A DNA stretch of 64,000 nt from an uncultured Oscillospiraceae bacterium (lineage in GTDB: Bacteria > Bacillota > Clostridia > Oscillospirales > Oscillospiraceae): assembly GCA_944385445.1 (NCBI GenBank), contig CALWXF010000001.1, forward strand, positions 186,001 to 250,000, in the 5' to 3' direction. Shown one piece after another: positions 59,592 through 64,000 of the stretch. Under the pieces are notes generated by a model. That model was not told the DNA's origin. It did no database searches and worked only from the letters and a program-made list of their open reading frames with translations. Position numbers and translations under genes: made by a program. Numbering within the stretch: the stretch's first letter is position 1; the number at the start of each line of letters is the position of its first letter.

Positions 59592-61901
59592 TTGAGCCTT
59601 ACGAAATATAGCGCCCGTGACGTGGCCAAGGATTTTGGGGTACAGCCCAAGGAGATTGTGGGTGTGCTGGCCCAGCACGGGATGAGCAATGTCTCTCCCA
59701 CCAAGACCCTCACCGACAAGGAACTGACGGTGATTTTTGAGCACCTGACCCAGCACAACCAGGTGGCGTCCATTGAGAGCATCTACGCCGACGTCTACCA
59801 CGAGAAGAAGCCTGCGGCTCCCGCCGCCAAGGCCCAGAACAGCAAGCCTCAGCAGGCCGCCCCTGCCAAGCAGGGTGAGAAGGAGCCTGCCAAGGTGGAG
59901 CATAAGCCCCACAGCCGCACCCCCGAGAAGAAGATCGTGGACACCCGCAAGGGCGGCGGGGTGAACCTGGAGAAGTACGACCAGCGTCTGGAGGACCTGG
60001 CTCCCGATAAGGCCAACCGCATGCAGACCGGCAAGCAGAAGTTCCAGAACCGTGGCGGCAAGAACCGTGGCCAGAACTTCGGCAACAAGCGCAAGCAGGA
60101 AGAGGCGGAGAAGATGCGCCGCCTGCAGCTGGAGATCGCCAAGAAGACCCCCCTCACCGTGAAGATTCCCGACGAGATCGGGGTGGGCGAGCTGGCCAGC
60201 CGCATGAAGAAGACCGGCGCCGAGGTGGTCAAGTGCCTGATGAAGAACGGCATCATGGCCTCTCTGTCCGAGATCATCGACTACGACACCGCTGCCCTCA
60301 TCGCCATGGAGCTGGGCTGCAAGGTGGAGAAGGAAGTCATTGTCACCATCGAGGAGAAGCTCATTGACGTCTCCGAGGACAAGGAAGAGGACCTGGTGCC
60401 CCGTGCCCCCGTGGTGGTGGTCATGGGCCACGTTGACCACGGCAAGACCTCTCTGCTGGACTATATCCGCCACGCCAACGTGGTCTCCGGCGAGGCCGGC
60501 GGCATCACCCAGCACATCGGCGCCTACCAGGTGGAGGTAAACGGCAAGCCCATCACCTTCCTGGATACCCCCGGCCATGAGGCCTTTACCGCCATGCGTG
60601 CCCGTGGCGCCATGGTCACCGACGTGGCCATCCTGGTGGTAGCCGCCGACGACGGCATCATGCCCCAGACCGTGGAGTCCATCAACCACGCCAAGGCCGC
60701 TGAGATCCCCATCATCGTGGCCGTCAACAAGATGGATAAGCCCACTGCCAACCCCGAGCGCATCAAGCAGCAGCTCACCGAGTACGGCCTGGTGGCTGAG
60801 GACTGGGGCGGCGACACCATCATCTGCCCCATCTCCGCCAAGACCGGCATGGGCATCGACAACCTGCTGGAGATGGTCACCCTCACCGCCGAGATGCGGG
60901 AGCTGAAGGCCAACCCCAACCGTACCGCCCACGGTACCGTCATCGAGGCCCGTCTGGACAAGGGCCGCGGCCCTGTGGCCACCCTGCTGGTGCAAAATGG
61001 CACCCTGAAGCAGGGCGACGTCATCATCGCCGGCATGGCCGTGGGCCGTGTGCGTGCCATGACCGACTACAAGGGCAACAAGGTCACCCAGGCCGGCCCC
61101 TCCGTGCCTGTGGAGATCATCGGTATGGGCGAAGTGCCCGGCGCCGGTGACGACTTCCACGCCGTGGCCGACGAGCGCATGGCCCGTGAGCTGGTGGCCC
61201 AGCGCAAGGAAGAGATGAAGAACGCCACCACCGGCCACGCCAAGCAGAAGGTGTCTCTGGAGGAGCTGTTCAGCCAGATTCAGGCCGGCGAGATGAAGGA
61301 CCTGAACATCATCGTCAAGGCCGACGTCCAGGGCTCTGCAGAGGCTGTGAAGGCCAGCTTGGAGAAGCTGTCCAACGCAGAGGTGCGGGTGCGTGTCATC
61401 CACTGCGCCGTGGGCGCCATCAACGAGTCCGACGTGATGCTGGCCACCACCTCCAACGCCATCATCGTGGGCTTCAACGTGCGGCCTGACAAGAACGCCG
61501 CCGACTCCGCCCACCGCAACAACGTGGATATGCGCATGTACCGGGTCATCTACCAGGCCATCGAGGAGATCGAGGCCGCCATGAAGGGTATGCTGGCTCC
61601 CAAGTTCAAGGAAGTGGCCCTGGGCGAGGCCGAGGTGCGCCAGGTGTACAAGATCACCGGCGTGGGCATCGTGGCCGGCTGCTACGTCACCGAGGGCAAG
61701 GTGGCCCGCAACGCCCAGATTCGTCTGGTGCGGGACGGCATCGTCATCCACGAGGGCGTCATGAACTCCCTGCAGCGGTTCAAGGACTCCGTCAAGGAAG
61801 TGGCCCGTGGCTACGAGTGCGGCATCGGCATTGAAAAGTACAGCGACATCAAGGAGGGCGACATCATCGAGGCCTTCCAGATGGAGCAGGTGCAGCAGTA
61901 A
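59592..61901 (+). CDS. infB: Translation initiation factor IF-2
   Basis: The protein (769 residues from this start) delivers initiator tRNA to the ribosome. An N-terminal IF2_N domain ([21 protein letters not shown]) is followed by a Lys/Ala/Pro-rich linker (about 75-180), a second IF2_N-like region, and the GTPase: [12 protein letters not shown] (G1), [16 protein letters not shown] (G3) and NKMDK (G4). Beta barrels and the fMet-tRNA domain complete it. The TTG at 59592 stands 7 bases after GGAGGT, whereas the ATG at 59577 (five codons longer, overlapping the ylxQ stop as TGATG) has no upstream ribosome site. Either is possible. Confidence 0.95.
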   Translation: MSLTKYSARDVAKDFGVQPKEIVGVLAQHGMSNVSPTKTLTDKELTVIFEHLTQHNQVASIESIYADVYHEKKPAAPAAKAQNSKPQQAAPAKQGEKEPAKVEHKPHSRTPEKKIVDTRKGGGVNLEKYDQRLEDLAPDKANRMQTGKQKFQNRGGKNRGQNFGNKRKQEEAEKMRRLQLEIAKKTPLTVKIPDEIGVGELASRMKKTGAEVVKCLMKNGIMASLSEIIDYDTAALIAMELGCKVEKEVIVTIEEKLIDVSEDKEEDLVPRAPVVVVMGHVDHGKTSLLDYIRHANVVSGEAGGITQHIGAYQVEVNGKPITFLDTPGHEAFTAMRARGAMVTDVAILVVAADDGIMPQTVESINHAKAAEIPIIVAVNKMDKPTANPERIKQQLTEYGLVAEDWGGDTIICPISAKTGMGIDNLLEMVTLTAEMRELKANPNRTAHGTVIEARLDKGRGPVATLLVQNGTLKQGDVIIAGMAVGRVRAMTDYKGNKVTQAGPSVPVEIIGMGEVPGAGDDFHAVADERMARELVAQRKEEMKNATTGHAKQKVSLEELFSQIQAGEMKDLNIIVKADVQGSAEAVKASLEKLSNAEVRVRVIHCAVGAINESDVMLATTSNAIIVGFNVRPDKNAADSAHRNNVDMRMYRVIYQAIEEIEAAMKGMLAPKFKEVALGEAEVRQVYKITGVGIVAGCYVTEGKVARNAQIRLVRDGIVIHEGVMNSLQRFKDSVKEVARGYECGIGIEKYSDIKEGDIIEAFQMEQVQQ

Positions 61902-61915
61902 TTACGCTCTATTTT

Positions 61916-61952
61916 TGTGTGGGGGCGGGCGGCAACTCGCCTGCCCCCACAT
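61916..61952 (+). terminator. Hairpin after infB
   Basis: TGTGGGGGCGGGCG with CGCCTGCCCCCACA, 15 bases after the stop codon. It lacks a clear T-run, so termination is uncertain; it may instead stabilise the infB end or allow read-through to argC. Confidence 0.5.
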
Positions 61953-61979
61953 TCCATATTTGAAACTGGAAGTGGTACT

Positions 61980-62900
61980 ATGAAGCCCAAAGTATACATT
62001 GACGGCAAACAGGGCACCACCGGCCTGCAAATCTATGACCGGCTGGCCCAGCGCAGCGACATTGAGCTGCTGCTCATCCAGGAGGACAAGCGCAAGGACG
62101 TGGAGGAGCGGCGCAAGCTCCTCAACGCCGCCGACCTGGTGTTTTTGTGCCTGCCTGACCAGGCGGCAAAGGAGGCGGTGGCTCTGGTGGACAACCCCAA
62201 CACCCGCATCATTGACGCCTCCACCGCCCACCGCACCAACCCTGACTGGGACTATGGCTTTGCGGAGCTGTCCGAGAACCATCGGAATAACATCGTTATC
62301 TCCAAGCGGGTGGCAAACCCCGGCTGCCACGCCAGCGGCTTCATCGCCTCAGTGTACCCTCTGGTGCAGCGGGGCGTGATTCCCGCCCACTTCCCCCTGA
62401 CCTGTTACTCCCTCACCGGATACTCCGGCGGCGGCAAGAGCATGATCGCCGAGTATGAGCAGGAGGGACGGGAGGCATGCTATGATAGCTGCCGCATTTA
62501 CGGCCTGACCTTGCAGCACAAGCACCTGCCCGAGATGCAGAAGATCTGTGGCCTGGACCGGGCCCCGGTGTTCGCCCCTGTGGTGGGAGATTACCCCCAG
62601 GGCATGGCCACCACGGTGCTGCTGCCCTGGGTGGATGCCAAGCTGGCCCATGAGGCCCTCAGCGAGCACTACGCCGGGCAGGCCCTGGTGAGCGTGGCTC
62701 CCCTGGGTGGGGATGCCCCCATGATCTATTCCAACGCCCTCTCTGGCAAGGACACCATGCGTCTGGTGGTGTACGGCCACCAGGGGCAGACCGCCGTCAC
62801 CGCCGTCTTTGACAACCTGGGCAAGGGTGCGTCCGGGGCTGCGGTGCAGAACATGAACCTGATGCTGGGCTTTGACGAGACCTGTGGTCTGAGCCTGTAA
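61980..62900 (+). CDS. argC: N-acetyl-gamma-glutamyl-phosphate reductase (short, type 2)
   Basis: The 306-residue enzyme carries out the third step of arginine synthesis. The start KVYIDGKQGTTGLQIYDRL is the NADP-binding region of type 2 ArgC. The catalytic Cys is in ANPGCHASGF, and the His-bearing region HKHLPEMQKI is present. Its length of about 305 residues is that of the type 2 family rather than the 340-residue type 1. Placement between infB and rbfA, away from other arg genes, is unusual. Confidence 0.93.
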   Translation: MKPKVYIDGKQGTTGLQIYDRLAQRSDIELLLIQEDKRKDVEERRKLLNAADLVFLCLPDQAAKEAVALVDNPNTRIIDASTAHRTNPDWDYGFAELSENHRNNIVISKRVANPGCHASGFIASVYPLVQRGVIPAHFPLTCYSLTGYSGGGKSMIAEYEQEGREACYDSCRIYGLTLQHKHLPEMQKICGLDRAPVFAPVVGDYPQGMATTVLLPWVDAKLAHEALSEHYAGQALVSVAPLGGDAPMIYSNALSGKDTMRLVVYGHQGQTAVTAVFDNLGKGASGAAVQNMNLMLGFDETCGLSL

Positions 62901-62918
62901 CCAAAGGAGGAAAACACT

Positions 62919-63314
62919 ATGGCAAGCAATCGCCTGGGACGTATCAACGAGGAGATTCAGCGGGAGCTGTCCGCTCTCATCCCCACGGTGAAGGACCCCC
63001 GGGTCACTGGCCTGATCTCTGTGACCCGTGTGGAGACCACCCCTGACCTGCACTTTGCCAAGGTCTATGTGTCCGTGCTGGACAAGACCGAGGTGGCCGG
63101 AGTGATGAAGGGGCTCAAGTCCGCCGGGGGCTACCTGCGCCGGGAACTGAGCCGGGCCCTGAACCTGCGCCACACCCCCGAGCTCATCTTTGAGCGGGAC
63201 GACTCCATCGACCACGGCGCTCACATCCTGGAGATGCTCCGGGACCCCAACGTGGTCAAGCCCGCCAACCCCGCCAACGCCCACATCGTGCTGGACGAGG
63301 AGGAGGGAACATGA
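62919..63314 (+). CDS. rbfA: Ribosome-binding factor A
   Basis: The 131-residue KH-fold factor acts in 30S maturation and cold adaptation. Family features: NEEIQRELSALIPTVKDPRV, of which IQRELSALIPTVKDPRV is diagnostic, then VTRVETTPDLHFAKVYVSVLD and LRHTPELIFERDDSIDHG. The ATG follows AAAGGAGG. The stop overlaps the DHH phosphoesterase start (ATGA). Confidence 0.95.
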   Translation: MASNRLGRINEEIQRELSALIPTVKDPRVTGLISVTRVETTPDLHFAKVYVSVLDKTEVAGVMKGLKSAGGYLRRELSRALNLRHTPELIFERDDSIDHGAHILEMLRDPNVVKPANPANAHIVLDEEEGT

Positions 63315-64000
63315 CCCATCAGGAAGCGGCTCAATTTCTCACCGAGCACGACAACTATCTCATTTTGACCCACAAGCGCCCCGACGGGGACACCATCGGC
63401 TGCGGAGCGGGGCTGTGCCACCTGCTGCGCAAGATGGGCAAGACCGCCTGGCTGCTCCCCTCTCTGGACGCCACCGCCCTGTTTCGGGAATATCTGGAGG
63501 GGGTAGAGGCCCCAGAGGGGTACACCCCGGACACCGTGGTGAGCGTGGATGTGGCCACCCTGGGGCTGCTGCCCCAAAATGCCCAGCCCTATGTGGGGCG
63601 CATTGACCTGGCCATCGACCACCACCCCTCCCAGGAGTTCTTTGCAAAGGACACCTGCCTGGAGGCGGACAAGGCCGCCTGCGGTGAAATCCTGTGGGAG
63701 ATCGCCCAGGACCTGGGAGTCATGGACGAGACCATCGCCACCCCCCTCTATGTGGCGGTGTCCACCGACACCGGGTGCTTTGTCTACGCCAACACCACCC
63801 CCCACACCCACCGGGTGGCGGCGGGGCTGATGGAGCAGGGCATTGACTTCAAGCGCCTGAACAAAAAGCACTTCCGCACCAAGTCCGTGGCCCGGATGCG
63901 CCTGGAGAGCCTGCTGCTCCAGGGGCTGTACCTGTGCCACGACAATACCGTGGCTGTGGCCACCCTGTCCCTGGATGTCATGGAGAAGGCCGGAGCCACC
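63311..64000 (+). CDS. DHH-family phosphoesterase, NrnA-like (C-terminus beyond window)
   Basis: The frame is open from ATG 63311 to the right edge (230 residues seen of about 320 expected). It has the DHH metal motifs: THKRPDGDTIG (motif I), VSVDVAT (motif II) and AIDHHPSQEF (motif III), then VSTDTGCFVYANT. NrnA relatives act as oligoribonucleases or PAP/cyclic-dinucleotide phosphodiesterases. It follows rbfA with a four-base overlap, a common order in Firmicutes; truB normally comes next, just outside the window. Confidence 0.9.
   Translation, partial: MTHQEAAQFLTEHDNYLILTHKRPDGDTIGCGAGLCHLLRKMGKTAWLLPSLDATALFREYLEGVEAPEGYTPDTVVSVDVATLGLLPQNAQPYVGRIDLAIDHHPSQEFFAKDTCLEADKAACGEILWEIAQDLGVMDETIATPLYVAVSTDTGCFVYANTTPHTHRVAAGLMEQGIDFKRLNKKHFRTKSVARMRLESLLLQGLYLCHDNTVAVATLSLDVMEKAGAT

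Overview
The window comes from a high-GC, spore-forming gut Firmicute of the Oscillospiraceae (Flavonifractor/Pseudoflavonifractor/Lawsonibacter-like). The family assignment is an inference from a V-type ATPase, spoIIR and a Spo0A-C protein, a FabK-type fatty acid operon, a T-box leader, LPXTG-like surface anchoring, strong GGAGG ribosome sites and very GC-rich third codon positions. Both edges cut genes: an ABC permease on the left and a DHH phosphoesterase on the right.

Layout. 1-4671 (minus): a two-component system and a MacB/FtsX-type ABC exporter whose promoter carries three direct repeats phased by 11 bases. 5392-8473 (plus): methionine uptake metN-metI, then metQ behind a T-box leader. 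8479-12457 (minus): spoIIR with a forespore-type promoter, then an operon transcribed as Lrp regulator, aminotransferase, ThrH-like phosphatase and ispE. 12625-21450 (plus): a complete nine-gene V-type ATPase operon (G/H, C, I, K, F, E, A, B, D) with a structured non-coding segment between K and F. 21455-24898: a lipoprotein, a stand-alone Spo0A-C protein, a PfoR-like membrane protein and a DUF4317 protein. 25679-35413 (plus): acpP-accBCDA-fabH-fabK-fabD-fabG-fabF-fabZ plus a MarR/FabT-like regulator, with a palindromic operator at the promoter and a terminator after acpP. 35471-38834: a large wall-anchored protein with two near-identical GH20 domains.

38867-45340 is an accessory stretch of lower and more mixed GC: an IMPase-family gene, two Gp37/Gp68-family (DUF5131) proteins, a radical SAM protein, two ribbon-helix-helix proteins, a lipoprotein, a frameshifted remnant, and a flavin reductase/HxlR pair. 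It ends just short of the 3' end of the tmRNA gene. The trans-translation pair ssrA and smpB flank ppiB (45565-47152, minus). 47276-51520 is a sucrose locus (LacI regulator, PTS EIIBC, GH32 hydrolase). Then come murI, a DUF1934 gene, argS and a membrane GT2 glycosyltransferase. 57116-64000 is the conserved rimP-nusA-ylxR-ylxQ-infB cluster, then argC, rbfA and a DHH phosphoesterase.

The most unusual content is non-coding. A roughly 510-bp element occurs three times (4796-5307 inverted, 24988-25495, 56493-57005). Its ends are hairpins whose stem sequences differ between copies while both arms stay complementary. A second family of about 124 bp occurs twice (2841-2964, 9199-9322) with compensatory stem changes. 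A 165-bp element with inverted ends abuts the smpB stop codon. No transposase, integrase, CRISPR array, rRNA or tRNA gene was seen.
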